Counted from the first letter of the stretch, positions 1 to 8,100 are shown. The stretch is DNA of 11,363 nucleotides from Actinomycetota bacterium (GCA_003162235.1 PMMN01000079.1:20388-31750); one strand, 5' to 3'. Notes: generated from the sequence alone by a model not told the origin. Program-made: numbers and translations.

Positions 1-221
1 TGGGCGACCTTGGCGACGATGTCGGCGCCGAAGGCTTCCTTGGCGGTGACGAGCTTGGCGCCGGCCGCTTTGTACGCCTCGTCAGTGAAGGAGGCTGCGG
101 TTCCCGCGCCCTTCTCGACGACGACCTCGAGCTTCTGCCCGGTCAGTTTGGCGACGACCTCGGGGACGAGGGCGACACGCGCCTCGCCGGCAGCCGTTTC
201 CTTAGGGACTCCGATCTTCAC
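1..221 (-). CDS. pntA: NAD(P) transhydrogenase subunit alpha, N-terminal part (truncated by window edge)
   Basis: The 73 visible codons read VKIGVPKET..GEARVALVPE from a GTG start at 221. This is the typical opening of the AlaDh/PNT N-terminal domain. The ET..GE.RVALVPE form fits PntA better than alanine dehydrogenase, which usually has KE....E.RVA.TP. A second typical stretch, VVVEKGAG..A.F.DEAY..AGA, follows at about residues 33-53. In this family the alpha subunit binds NAD(H) and, with the membrane beta subunit, couples hydride transfer from NADH to NADP+ to proton entry. The NAD-binding domain and any pntB would lie left of base 1 and cannot be seen. No Shine-Dalgarno precedes the GTG, and a TATCGT -10-like box sits 8 nt upstream, so the mRNA may be leaderless. 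Alanine dehydrogenase is the main alternative. Confidence 0.85.
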   Translation of the reverse strand, partial: MKIGVPKETAAGEARVALVPEVVAKLTGQKLEVVVEKGAGTAASFTDEAYKAAGAKLVTAKEAFGADIVAKVA

Positions 222-229
222 GGCGCCGA

Positions 230-235
230 ACGATA
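230..235 (-). promoter_or_regulatory. Putative -10 element of pntA (leaderless)
   Basis: On the minus strand this reads TATCGT (TAnnnT), 8 nt before the GTG start of pntA. That spacing puts the transcription start at or next to the start codon. No convincing -35 hexamer is visible at 16-18 nt. Support comes mainly from the same arrangement at other genes in the window. Confidence 0.4.
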
Positions 236-316
236 GCGGAAAGGAGCAGAGCGTCCGAGCGAACCGACTTTTTCAGTCGCCATACGGGTTTCGTGCAAGT
301 CAAAATCGCTCAAGTC

Positions 317-340
317 GATTTCGATCTCGATGATTTCGAT
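317..340. repeat. Two 9-bp direct repeats GATTTCGAT upstream of pntA
   Basis: GATTTCGAT occurs at 317-325 and again at 332-340, 15 bases start to start. The first copy also forms an inverted repeat with AAATCG at 303-308 (AAATCG, 7 nt, CGATTT). The cluster is more A+T-rich than its surroundings and lies about 80-105 bp upstream of the predicted pntA -10 box, between icd and pntA. It could be a regulator-binding site, but no known operator is recognised. Confidence 0.3.
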
Positions 341-420
341 TAGCTCGGGACATACGAGAGCTGCCCGTCCGAGGAAGATGGAAACGGCGGCGGCGATCCT
401 TCGAGCGATGAGCCCGACGG

Positions 421-1479
421 CTAGAGAGAGAGAAGCTCGCGCACCCGCGAGATGACCTCGTCGGTGAACTCGGTCGTTCCGTTCGCGCCGCCGAGATCGG
501 CGGTGCGGACTCCGTCGTGGATCACGTTGAGGCAGGCCTTGCGGATCGCGTTTCCGGCCCGCTGCATCGTCGCGTCGCCGTGCGCGAGCAGCGCCGCGCC
601 GGCCAGGATCATCGCCAGCGGATTGGCCATGTCCTTACCCGCCAAAGAGGGGGCCGTTCCATGCGCCGCCTCAGCCATCAGGCGTCTCGGAACGTAGTTC
701 TCGTCGAGTGCGGCAACCAGCGACTCGGCGCCGGCTATCGACCCGAACATCGGCAGCACCAGATCGGAGAGAATGTCGCCGTCGCGGTTGAGCGCGGGGA
801 TGACGAGCGGCTCGCCCTCGGCGGCGAGAAGAAGAGCAAAAGTCGCATCGATCAACTGCGGGTCGTAGGGAACATCGGGGTGCCGTTTATAAGCAGCGTC
901 GAGCTCCTCTTTGAACATCCCTTCGTAGACAGGACTGACCGTGTATTTGGGACCGCCGAAGACGGTCGCCTTCATGTCTTTCGCCTCGCGGAAGGCGAAT
1001 TCGGCGACGGCGTGGCAGACGCGGCGCTCGATCCGCTCCTTCCGGAACGCGACCTCGGTTTCGCCTTCGCCTTCGCGCCACTCCTCGGCGCCGTAGGCGT
1101 CGCCGACCGCCATCCTCACCACTGCGATCGGCGCGTGCACCCCGGCGATCGGAGTGACACCGGGAATGCGCCGGCCGGTGCGAACGATCACCTGGGCGCC
1201 GATCTCCTCGCGCAGGATCCTGTTCGGTGAGCCGACGTCGCCGGGCTTCTCGGGCGTGATTGTCGGCGCCTTCAGGCCCAGACCAAGCTCGCGGATGGCC
1301 GCCGCGGCCTCCGAGACGACGGCGTTCCCGGTCGCCCTGCGGTTGGCGAGCGAGAGATCGAAGCGCTGCAACTCGAGCTCGATCCCGATCGTCTCGGGCG
1401 CGATTACGCGTAGTGCCTGCTCGAGCAACTCCTGCCCGGTTTCGTCGCCCTCGAGAACTGCAAGAGATCGCTTCTCCAT
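421..1479 (-). CDS. icd: Isocitrate/isopropylmalate-family dehydrogenase, probable NAD(P)-isocitrate dehydrogenase
   Basis: A 352-residue cytosolic oxidative decarboxylase of the beta-decarboxylating dehydrogenase family. The substrate loop is S84-P-N86...R90, with Ser at the isocitrate-contacting position rather than the LLxLR of isopropylmalate dehydrogenases. Compared with eukaryotic-type NADP-IDH, Arg122 and Tyr129 match the substrate Arg and catalytic Tyr, Lys178 (GGPKYT) the catalytic Lys, and Asp211, Asp235 and Asp239 (LID, NRDGDILSD) the metal ligands. The coenzyme loop HGTAP-SLAGK (273-282) is instead like bacterial IDH/IPMDH, with Ser278-Leu279 where NADP enzymes have Lys-Tyr and NAD enzymes Asp-Ile, so cofactor choice is unclear. 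LGG...TTEFTDEV ends the domain. The ATG at 1479 was chosen over the longer in-frame start at 1656, because the extra 59 residues are low in homology and a TACGAT box lies 7 nt before this ATG. It lies upstream of pntA on the same strand, 199 nt away. Confidence 0.85.
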   Translation of the reverse strand: MEKRSLAVLEGDETGQELLEQALRVIAPETIGIELELQRFDLSLANRRATGNAVVSEAAAAIRELGLGLKAPTITPEKPGDVGSPNRILREEIGAQVIVRTGRRIPGVTPIAGVHAPIAVVRMAVGDAYGAEEWREGEGETEVAFRKERIERRVCHAVAEFAFREAKDMKATVFGGPKYTVSPVYEGMFKEELDAAYKRHPDVPYDPQLIDATFALLLAAEGEPLVIPALNRDGDILSDLVLPMFGSIAGAESLVAALDENYVPRRLMAEAAHGTAPSLAGKDMANPLAMILAGAALLAHGDATMQRAGNAIRKACLNVIHDGVRTADLGGANGTTEFTDEVISRVRELLSL

Positions 1480-1486
1480 GCGGGCA

Positions 1487-1492
1487 ATCGTA
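1487..1492 (-). promoter_or_regulatory. Putative -10 element of icd (leaderless)
   Basis: TACGAT on the minus strand ends 7 nt before the ATG of the isocitrate dehydrogenase-like gene, the distance expected if transcription starts at the A of the ATG. No Shine-Dalgarno is present. A TTGACT occurs further upstream, but with a spacer of about 28 nt, too long to act as its -35. Confidence 0.45.
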
Positions 1493-1816
1493 CCCGCCAG
1501 CGGCGAAAGGGCTGCACGCAAGTCAATTTTAAGGGGACTTAAAGTCGAAAAGGAGCCCGCTGATTTCTTCTCGCGCCCGTTCTCTTCGGATTTGATCCGC
1601 GTCGCAGCGTCGCTCACGCTTTGCGCGCCTTCGCTTCCACCGGCGGCAAGCTGCAAATGGCGCCAAAGCAGCGGTTTCTTTTTTGTCTTCCGAGGCGATA
1701 GGTATCAGGATGATTCGTCAGCGTCTCGCGACCTTCTGGAAAAAGCAGAACTCGCTAGATCACCGATGTCCATTCATCACTGAGAAGGAGCATTCCCTTT
1801 CGAGTACGTATTCATG

Positions 1817-1850
1817 TACGATAAAGGTGTAGTTCCCGATAATTAGGAGG
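1817..1850 (+). promoter_or_regulatory. Promoter (-10 TACGAT) and Shine-Dalgarno of the zinc-protein gene
   Basis: TACGAT at 1817-1822 is a plausible -10. It would give a short leader of roughly 27 nt that contains a strong AGGAGG at 1845-1850, five bases before the GTG at 1856. The -35 region (TTCCCT/TCCCTT) is poor. Unlike the neighbouring units, this gene has a real leader and ribosome-binding site, which fixes the GTG start. Confidence 0.5.
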
Positions 1851-1855
1851 ATTTC

Positions 1856-2050
1856 GTGGCCCGTAAAACCGTGCTCGTATGCGATAGCTGCAGTAAAGAG
1901 ATCGACGAAGGAAAGGGCGCGACGCTTCGTCTGACGTATGCCGATGCGCGGCGTGGCGCGAAGCAGGCCGACCTCTGCGAGGTCTGCGCTCAGGAATTGC
2001 CGGGACATGCGACCGCCCGTCGCGGACGCCGCCCGAAGAGCGCTGCCTAG
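1856..2050 (+). CDS. Small CxxC/CxxC zinc-binding protein with basic AT-hook-like tail
   Basis: A 64-residue protein of unknown function with two CxxC pairs, Cys9/Cys12 (VCDSC) and Cys41/Cys44 (LCEVC). They are spaced as in a small zinc-ribbon or treble-clef fold binding one Zn2+. Between them lies a polar segment with a beta-like TLRLTY run. The last 12 residues are Arg/Lys-rich (ARRGRRPK) and resemble the RGRP core of AT-hooks, so nucleic-acid binding is possible but not shown. The GTG start is fixed by AGGAGG five bases upstream, and a lysine/arginine-rich N terminus follows. It is a monocistronic unit: its own promoter lies upstream and a strong terminator starts 23 bases after the stop. 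It is cytosolic, with no signal or membrane segment. I do not recognise a named family. Confidence 0.8.
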   Translation: MARKTVLVCDSCSKEIDEGKGATLRLTYADARRGAKQADLCEVCAQELPGHATARRGRRPKSAA

Positions 2051-2072
2051 CGGCGGCCTCACAAAGGTAGAG

Positions 2073-2105
2073 GAGAGGGGCGGGAAACCGTCCCTCTCTT
2101 TTTTT
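2073..2105 (+). terminator. Strong intrinsic terminator after the zinc-protein gene
   Basis: An 11-bp stem (GAGAGGGGCGG paired with CCGTCCCTCTC, one G-T wobble) closes a GAAA tetraloop and is followed by seven Ts. It is a textbook Rho-independent terminator and separates the zinc gene from the addB operon, which must therefore have its own promoter. Confidence 0.93.
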
Positions 2106-2158
2106 ATCGCCGTTCCTGTTCGAGAGCGGATACCGGCCGGGCCGCGGCGGGCGCGGAC

Positions 2159-2164
2159 TACGAT
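2159..2164 (+). promoter_or_regulatory. Putative -10 element of the addB-addA-nth operon (leaderless)
   Basis: TACGAT ends exactly 6 nt before the ATG of the addB-like gene. It lies in a very G+C-rich context with no Shine-Dalgarno and no recognisable -35. Its place just after a strong terminator and just before a three-gene operon makes it the natural promoter. Confidence 0.45.
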
Positions 2165-2170
2165 GGGCCG

Positions 2171-5131
2171 ATGCCGCTGAGTCTTCTCGTCGGGCCCGCC
2201 AATGCCGGCAAGGTCGAGCGACTACTCGAGCAATTCCACAACGAGATCGAGCGGGGGCCGTTCTTGGTCGTCCCCAACGTCGGCGACATCGAACGCAGCC
2301 AGCGCGATCTCCTACGACGCTCGCCGGCACTCTTTTCCGGCCGCGTCGGGACCTTCGACGATCTTTTCCGCGAGTTGTCTGCGCGGGCTTCTGGACGGCG
2401 CCGGCTCGGCGACAACGGGCGCCGTTTCGTCGTGCGCTCGCTGCTGAGCGAAGCGAAGCTCGATTCTTTCGCCCGCTCGGCGCGTTTCGGCGGTTTTCTC
2501 GACGCCCTGGTTGAGAGTTTCGCCGAGCTCGAATCGGCTCTGATCGAGCCTGCGCAAGTAGAGGGCGAGCTGGGCTCGCTCTATGCCCTCTATCTGGCCG
2601 AGCTCGAGCGGCTAGAGAGTGCCGACCGCGAGCTGGAGCGCTGGCAAGTCGCAGATCGCCTGGCCGCCGAACTGGGCGCCTGGCCTTCCGAGCGTCCGCT
2701 CTTCGTCTACGGCTTCGAGGACCTCAGCGGTGCGCAGTGGCGGTTACTGGACGCGATCGCCGCCCGCGCCGAAGTGACCGTGGCGCTTCCCTACGAGCCC
2801 GGGCGGGCGGCCTTCGCCGCGCTGGTCAGCACCCAGGAGGAGCTCGCCCGCCGGGCTTTCGGGCGCATCATCGAGCTGCCTCCTCGCTCCGGCGAGTACG
2901 CCGCGCCCGCGCTGGCCTTCGTTGAGCGCAACCTCTTCGAGCCCGGCGCCACGAAGGCTCCGCCCAGCGAGGGAGCGATTCGCTTTCTCGAGGCCTCGGG
3001 TGCCCGCGCCGTCTTCGAGCTTGTCGCCGAGGAGGCGCTGGCGTTGCTCAGAGAAGGAGTCGAGCCGGAGGAGATAGCAATCGTCTGTCCTTCGCTCGAG
3101 CGCCAGCGTGCGCCGCTCGAGACAGCCTTCTCGGGCTTCGGGCTTCCCTACGTGCTCGAGGGTCGCGTCCGCCTCGGTCAGATCCCCTTCGGTCACGCTC
3201 TCTGCGGTCTGCTTCGCTTCGTCTGGGCCGACGGCGATCGGCGCGATCTCTTCTCATTCCTGCGCTCGCCGTACTCGGAGCTGACGCGCTCCAGCGCCGA
3301 CTTTCTCGAGGGGCGGCTGCGCGGCCGCGCGGTGCACACTCGCGCCCGGATCGAGTCGGAGCTGGCCTCGCTCAGGGGCGGCCAGCAGATCGGCGATCTG
3401 GAGGCGCTGGCGCAGGCGTCCTCGCCGCTGGAAGCCGTGCGCGGGCTTCTGCCGCTGATGCTGCGGCGGGCCTACGGGCTCGAGAATCCACCCGTCTCCG
3501 AGCAGGCGCGGCTCGACCTGCGCGCCGTAGACAGTTTGCGCTCGCTGCTGGAGGAGCTGGACGGCTGGCAGGAGCTGAGCGGCAGGACGGTCTCGCGCGA
3601 GGATCTCCTCGCCGCGCTCGAGCGCTCGCCGCTGCGGTTGGGCTCGGTCGGCGAGCCGGGTCGCGTCGTGGTCAGCGATCTCCTGCAGGTGCGCGCACGG
3701 CGTTTTCGCGCCGTCTTTTTGCTCGGGCTCGAAGAGGGCAGCTTCCCGCGCCGGACCTCACGGCAGCAGCTTCTGGGCGAAGAGGCGCGCGAGCGGTTGG
3801 AGGCGCACGCGGCCGCACCTCCGCCTGCCGATCCGCTCGAGCACGATCGCTTCCTCTTCTACAACGCCTGCACGCGCGCCCACGAGCGGCTCTACCTCGT
3901 GCGCGAATCCGCCAACGAGGACGGTTCCCCGCGCCAGGCGAGCCCCTTCTGGGAGGAGTTGCGCGAGCTCTTCGATCCCGCCGACGTCGAGCGCTGGACG
4001 AAGCGCAGGTCGCTTTCGAAGCTGGTCTGGGACGAGGTCGCGGCGGCGCCAAACGAGCGCGAGCGGTTGCGCTCGCTGGTGGCGCTCGCCTCGTCGGAGC
4101 TTCCGCGAGCCCGCGCACTCGCCCGGGCCAACGGCTGGGATCGTCAGCTCGAGCGCGCGCTCCGAGCCTTCGAGCGGCCGACGGCGCTCCGCAACTCGGT
4201 CGTTCTCGAGCAGTTCCGAACTCGCGCCACTTTCTCGGTCACCGAGCTCGAGGCCTTCGGCACCTGCTCATCGATCTGGCTGGTTGAGCGCATCGTCTCG
4301 CCGCGCGAGATCGACGGCGAAGTGGACGCGAAACTGCGCGGCTCGGTCGCTCACCAGGTTCTCTACCGCTTCTACTCCGGATTGCCCAAGCGGCTCGGCA
4401 CCGAGAAGGTCGAGCCGGACAATCTCGATCGCGCGCTGGAGTTCCTCGGCGAGTGCCTGAGCGACTCGCTTGCAAGCCAGGTGAGGTTGGAGCTCGACGA
4501 GCTCGAGCTCCGCGAGCTCGAGGCCGGACTCCGGCGCGACCTCGAGCAGTTCGTTCGCAGCGAGGCCGTCTCGCCGCTGCCGCTGGTGCCCAGGCGCTTC
4601 GAGATCGGCTTCGGTACGGAGCGTTCGGCCGTAGAGCTGCGCCGCGGCCTCGACCTCGGCGGTTTCTCGCTCTCGGGAAAGATCGACCGCATCGACCTCG
4701 ATCCCTTCTCCGCCCGCGGCCTCGTCCAGGACTACAAGTCGGGCAAGACGGCTCACTCGGCCGCCCAGATCGAGTCGGAGCTGAAGCTGCAGCTGCCGCT
4801 GTATGTGCTTGTCCTGCGCGATCTGGTTGGTGTCGAGCCACTCGGCGGTGTCTACCGGGCGCTGGCGGGGGAGCGTCCCTCGCGGGGGCTCCTGCGGGCG
4901 GAGGCGGAAGAGGACGGAGTCCCCGGCTTCGTTCGCAACGACTACCTCGAGGAGGACGAGTTCTGGGGCAAGGTCGATTGGGCGTCCGAAAGCGCGCGCA
5001 ACTTCGTCGCTCGGATCCGTGGCGGCGACGTTCGCCACGATCCGCTCGGGCGCGAGCTTGGCCCGGGCTCGAAGAACGCGTGTCCGAGCTGGTGCCGGCT
5101 GGCGCCTCTCTGCCGGGTGCCCAGAAGATGA
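2171..5131 (+). CDS. addB: AddB-like ATP-dependent nuclease subunit (inactive helicase fold plus PD-(D/E)XK nuclease, Fe-S)
   Basis: A 986-residue partner of the helicase-nuclease encoded next to it, shorter than typical AddB (about 1150). The N terminus has a P-loop remnant G8-PANA-GK14, but Val15 replaces the Ser/Thr that coordinates Mg-ATP, and no other helicase motifs are seen, as expected for a non-motor AddB/RecC-like subunit. Around 500-530 is the conserved AVFLLGLEEGSFPRR strand, and at 563-580 FYNACTRAHERLYLV mimics helicase motif VI. The C-terminal nuclease (about 688-986) has GKIDRID (Asp839), QDYKSGK (Asp854-Tyr-Lys856) and QLPLY (Gln874/Tyr878), so it looks active. Cys699 with Cys971, Cys975 and Cys981 matches the Fe-S cluster layout that pins the AddB nuclease domain. 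By family, the complex resects double-strand breaks for recombination. The ATG lies 6 nt after a TACGAT box, and the stop overlaps the next ATG (ATGA). RecB-like nuclease of unassigned subtype is the alternative. Confidence 0.88.
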   Translation: MPLSLLVGPANAGKVERLLEQFHNEIERGPFLVVPNVGDIERSQRDLLRRSPALFSGRVGTFDDLFRELSARASGRRRLGDNGRRFVVRSLLSEAKLDSFARSARFGGFLDALVESFAELESALIEPAQVEGELGSLYALYLAELERLESADRELERWQVADRLAAELGAWPSERPLFVYGFEDLSGAQWRLLDAIAARAEVTVALPYEPGRAAFAALVSTQEELARRAFGRIIELPPRSGEYAAPALAFVERNLFEPGATKAPPSEGAIRFLEASGARAVFELVAEEALALLREGVEPEEIAIVCPSLERQRAPLETAFSGFGLPYVLEGRVRLGQIPFGHALCGLLRFVWADGDRRDLFSFLRSPYSELTRSSADFLEGRLRGRAVHTRARIESELASLRGGQQIGDLEALAQASSPLEAVRGLLPLMLRRAYGLENPPVSEQARLDLRAVDSLRSLLEELDGWQELSGRTVSREDLLAALERSPLRLGSVGEPGRVVVSDLLQVRARRFRAVFLLGLEEGSFPRRTSRQQLLGEEARERLEAHAAAPPPADPLEHDRFLFYNACTRAHERLYLVRESANEDGSPRQASPFWEELRELFDPADVERWTKRRSLSKLVWDEVAAAPNERERLRSLVALASSELPRARALARANGWDRQLERALRAFERPTALRNSVVLEQFRTRATFSVTELEAFGTCSSIWLVERIVSPREIDGEVDAKLRGSVAHQVLYRFYSGLPKRLGTEKVEPDNLDRALEFLGECLSDSLASQVRLELDELELRELEAGLRRDLEQFVRSEAVSPLPLVPRRFEIGFGTERSAVELRRGLDLGGFSLSGKIDRIDLDPFSARGLVQDYKSGKTAHSAAQIESELKLQLPLYVLVLRDLVGVEPLGGVYRALAGERPSRGLLRAEAEEDGVPGFVRNDYLEEDEFWGKVDWASESARNFVARIRGGDVRHDPLGRELGPGSKNACPSWCRLAPLCRVPRR

Positions 5132-8100
5132 GCGCGCGCACTCCCAATCCAGAGCAGCGTCGGGCGATCGAGGCCTCCGGGGTCGTCTTCGTCTCGGCCG
5201 GCGCCGGCACCGGCAAGACGACGGTGCTGGTCGAGCGCTTCTGCCGGGCGGTGGTCGAGCGCGGGCTCCCGGTCGATTCCCTGCTCGTGATCACCTACAC
5301 CGATCGCGCCGCCGGCGAGCTGCGCTCGCGCATCCGCTCGGCCCTGCACGAGCGCGACCGCCACGATCTCGCCCGCGAGCTCGACGGAGCCTGGATCTCG
5401 ACCATTCACGGTTTTTGCAGTCGGCTGCTGCGCCAGAACGCGGTTGCCGCCGGCGTCGATCCGCATTTCCGCGTGCTCGATGCCGAGCAGGCGTTGGTGC
5501 TCGGGCGGGAAGCCTTCGGCGCCGCGCTGGAGGAGTTCTGCACGGACGGCGAGCGGACGCGGACGGACTTTCTCGTCTCCTACGGGCGCGCGGGCCTGCG
5601 GCGGATGATCATCTCCACCTACGAGACGCTGCGCTCGGCCGGGCGCCCGCTCCGGCTCGAGCTCGCTGCGCCGCCCGAGCGCGGCGAATGCGAAGCGTCC
5701 CTGCGGGCCGAGGCCGAGGCGCTCAGCGCCGACCCCAAGACCACCGAGCAGACGAAGGTCACGGCCCGCGAGCTGCTCGACCTGCTTGACGAGCATCCCT
5801 CCGACGAGCAGCTGCTCGATCTCGGTGAGTTCCGCCTCGGAGTCAAGAAAGCGGCCGCTTACGAGCAGGCGCGGCTCGCGCTCGAGCAGCGAGCCTGGGA
5901 TGTGCTGGCGCTTGCCGACCGCGATCTGATCGAAGAGTTGCTGCAGCTCTTCGAGCGCGCCTACCGGGCTGCCAAGGACGCCGCCTCGGCGCTCGACTTC
6001 GAGGACTTGCAGCTCTTCGCCCGCGATCTGTTGCGCGACGACCGGGAAGTGCTCGAGCGCGAACGGTTGCGCTTCCGCTCGTTGCTCGTGGACGAGTTCC
6101 AGGACACAAACCGGCTTCAGTGCGAGCTGATCGATCTACTCGCGGGCGAGGTCGGCGCGGCCTCTTCGGCCGGTGCGGGCGGGGTGGAGGAGCTGTTCTT
6201 CGTCGGCGACGAGTTCCAGTCGATCTACCGTTTTCGCCACGCCGACGTCGACGTCTTCCGCGCGCGTCGCGCACAGGCGAGCGGTGTGCTCGACCTGACT
6301 CTCAACTATCGCTCGCGCCCTGAGGTGCTGAACGCCATCAACTACTTCTTCGCGCCCGACTTCGGTGCCGACTACCGGCCGCTCGCCGCCGCGGCGGAGT
6401 TCCCTCCGCTTGACGGTCCGGCGGTCGAAGTGCTCGTGACGGACAAGCCCAGCTATTCCGGCTCGAACTTCGACTGGCGCCGGGCCGAGGCGCGCCACAT
6501 CGCCGCGCGCATGAACGAGCTGGTGGAAAGCGGCGAGGCGGCTCCGGGCGAGATCGTTCTCCTCTTTGCCGCGGGCACCGACTCCGAGCTGTACGAGCAG
6601 GAGCTGCGCGCGCTCGGACTTCCTACCTACCGCGCTACCGGCCGCGGCTACTACGGTCAGCAGCAGGTGCTCGACCTGCTCGCCTACCTGCGCCTGCTTC
6701 ACAACCGCTACGACGACGAAGCGCTCTTCACGGTGCTCGCCTCGCCCTTCGTCGGGGTCTCCAACGATGCGCTCGTGCTGCTGCGCCGCGCCGCGCCGCG
6801 CCGCCCGCTCTTCAGTGGACTCGAGCGCGGCCTCCCGCCCGGCTTGAGCGAGGACGAAGGGCGTCTCTTCCGCGCCTTCCGCCAGCGCTACGAGCGCTTG
6901 GCGGCCGCGTCTGACGTGCTCTCGCTCGAGCAGCTCTGCGAGCAGATCGTCAGCGAGCACGACTATGACCTGGCACTTCTGGCTCAGTGGGACGGGCGTC
7001 AGCGCTACGCGAACGTACGCAAGCTGGCGCGGATGGCGCGCTCCTTCGAGGAGCTGCGCGGACCCGACATCGAGGGCTTCGTTCGCTTCGTGACCGATCT
7101 CGGGGCCGCCGGCGCCTCGGCTCAGGAGGCTCCCGCCGAGGAGGAGGGCTCCGATTCGGTGCGACTGCTGACGATCCACGGAGCCAAGGGACTCGAGTTC
7201 AAGGTCGTGGTCGTCGCCGACGCCGGCCGCGGCAGCCCGAAGACGTTCTCGGACGAGATCCTCTGCCTGGCCGACGGGCGCTTCGGCTTCAAGGTCGCTG
7301 ACCCCAGCGGCGGTAAGCGCCGCCCGGTACTCGGTTACGAGCAGGTGCGCCAGACCGACGCCGACCAGGAAGACGCCGAGCGGCGGCGCCTCTACTACGT
7401 CGCGATGACGCGGGCGATCGAGCGCCTGATCGTCTCGGGCGCAATCGACCCGGAACGCAGCGCCGACGTCCGCAGCCCGATCGGATGGGTGCTCGAGCGG
7501 CTGGGCACGGACGTGCTTGCGCCGGAAGCGGGCGAGCTTCAGGAGGTCGCCTACGGCGAGTCGAAGGTGCTCGTTCGCATCGATCGCTTCCAGCCCTCGG
7601 GCGGAGAGCCCGTCGCTGCGGAGAGCCTCGAGACGGATGGCGACGGGCAGCTCTCGCTCTTCCAGCAGGGACTCGCGCCCGTTCCCGAGCCGGTCGCGGC
7701 GGTGGAGCCGCTCCAGCCGCTCGTGCAGATACCGGTTCCTCCGCTGCACAAGCCGCGTCGGCTCTCCTACAGCGCCCTGAGGCTGTTCGAGAGCTGCTCC
7801 TACCGCTACTTCGCCGAGCGCGTCTGCGGCATGAAGCCCTTACCGCGCGGGCCCGCCTCGGGCGAGGGTGCGGGACTTGCCGCCGTCGATCTCGGCAGCG
7901 CCGCGCACGAGCTGCTGGAAGGGATCGATCTGACGGCTCCCAGGTCGCCGCACCGAGACGAGCTCGAGCAGAGCGTGCGCTTGCACTACCCGGCCGCCAC
8001 GAGCGAGGATCTCGATCGGATCGAGCGCCTGGTCTCGAGCTACTGCGACTCGGAGTTGGCCGGGCGAGTGGCGAAGCTGCCCGGTCCCCAGGCGGAGCTC

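Larger units (their letters stand above)
1480..1855. other. 376-base intergenic region between icd and the zinc-protein gene
   Basis: This divergent intergenic region carries the icd -10 box at its left end and the promoter and RBS of the zinc protein at its right end. Between them I see no convincing gene. The minus-strand reading frame continuing icd upstream encodes a polar, low-complexity stretch without family resemblance. At 1650-1684 there is a weak hairpin (GCTGC, 13 nt, GCAGC, enclosing the palindrome TGGCGCCA) followed by a T-run on the plus strand. It resembles an intrinsic terminator, but no plus-strand gene precedes it in this window. Confidence 0.5.

Noticed and set aside
10..333. 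107-codon plus-strand open frame at the left edge
   Set aside because: It is antisense to pntA, whose minus-strand translation is clearly homologous to transhydrogenase alpha. It has no RBS and a biased composition.
1480..1656. 59-residue N-terminal extension of the isocitrate dehydrogenase-like protein (in-frame start at 1656)
   Set aside because: The extension is polar and low in complexity and does not resemble the family, whose N terminus starts near MEKRSLAVLEGDETG. A TACGAT box directly precedes the internal ATG at 1479.
1650..1684. Hairpin plus T-run resembling a plus-strand terminator in the icd upstream region
   Set aside because: The stem is only 5 bp with a 13-base loop, and there is no plus-strand gene before it to terminate. 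I left it as a note in the intergenic entry.
4453..5127. 225-codon open extension upstream of the addA ATG, inside addB
   Set aside because: It is an Arg/Ala/Pro-rich out-of-frame reading of addB with no helicase resemblance. The ATGA junction and the NPEQ Q motif right after the ATG at 5128 mark the real start.
4239..5294. 351-codon minus-strand open frame spanning the addB/addA junction
   Set aside because: Its composition is Arg/Ala/Pro/Ser-biased, as expected for an antisense frame of G+C-rich coding DNA, and it covers two well-supported genes.
6136..7749. 537-codon open frame on the minus strand opposite addA
   Set aside because: This is a high-G+C shadow frame. The overlapping plus-strand frame has all helicase motifs, while this one shows no domain.
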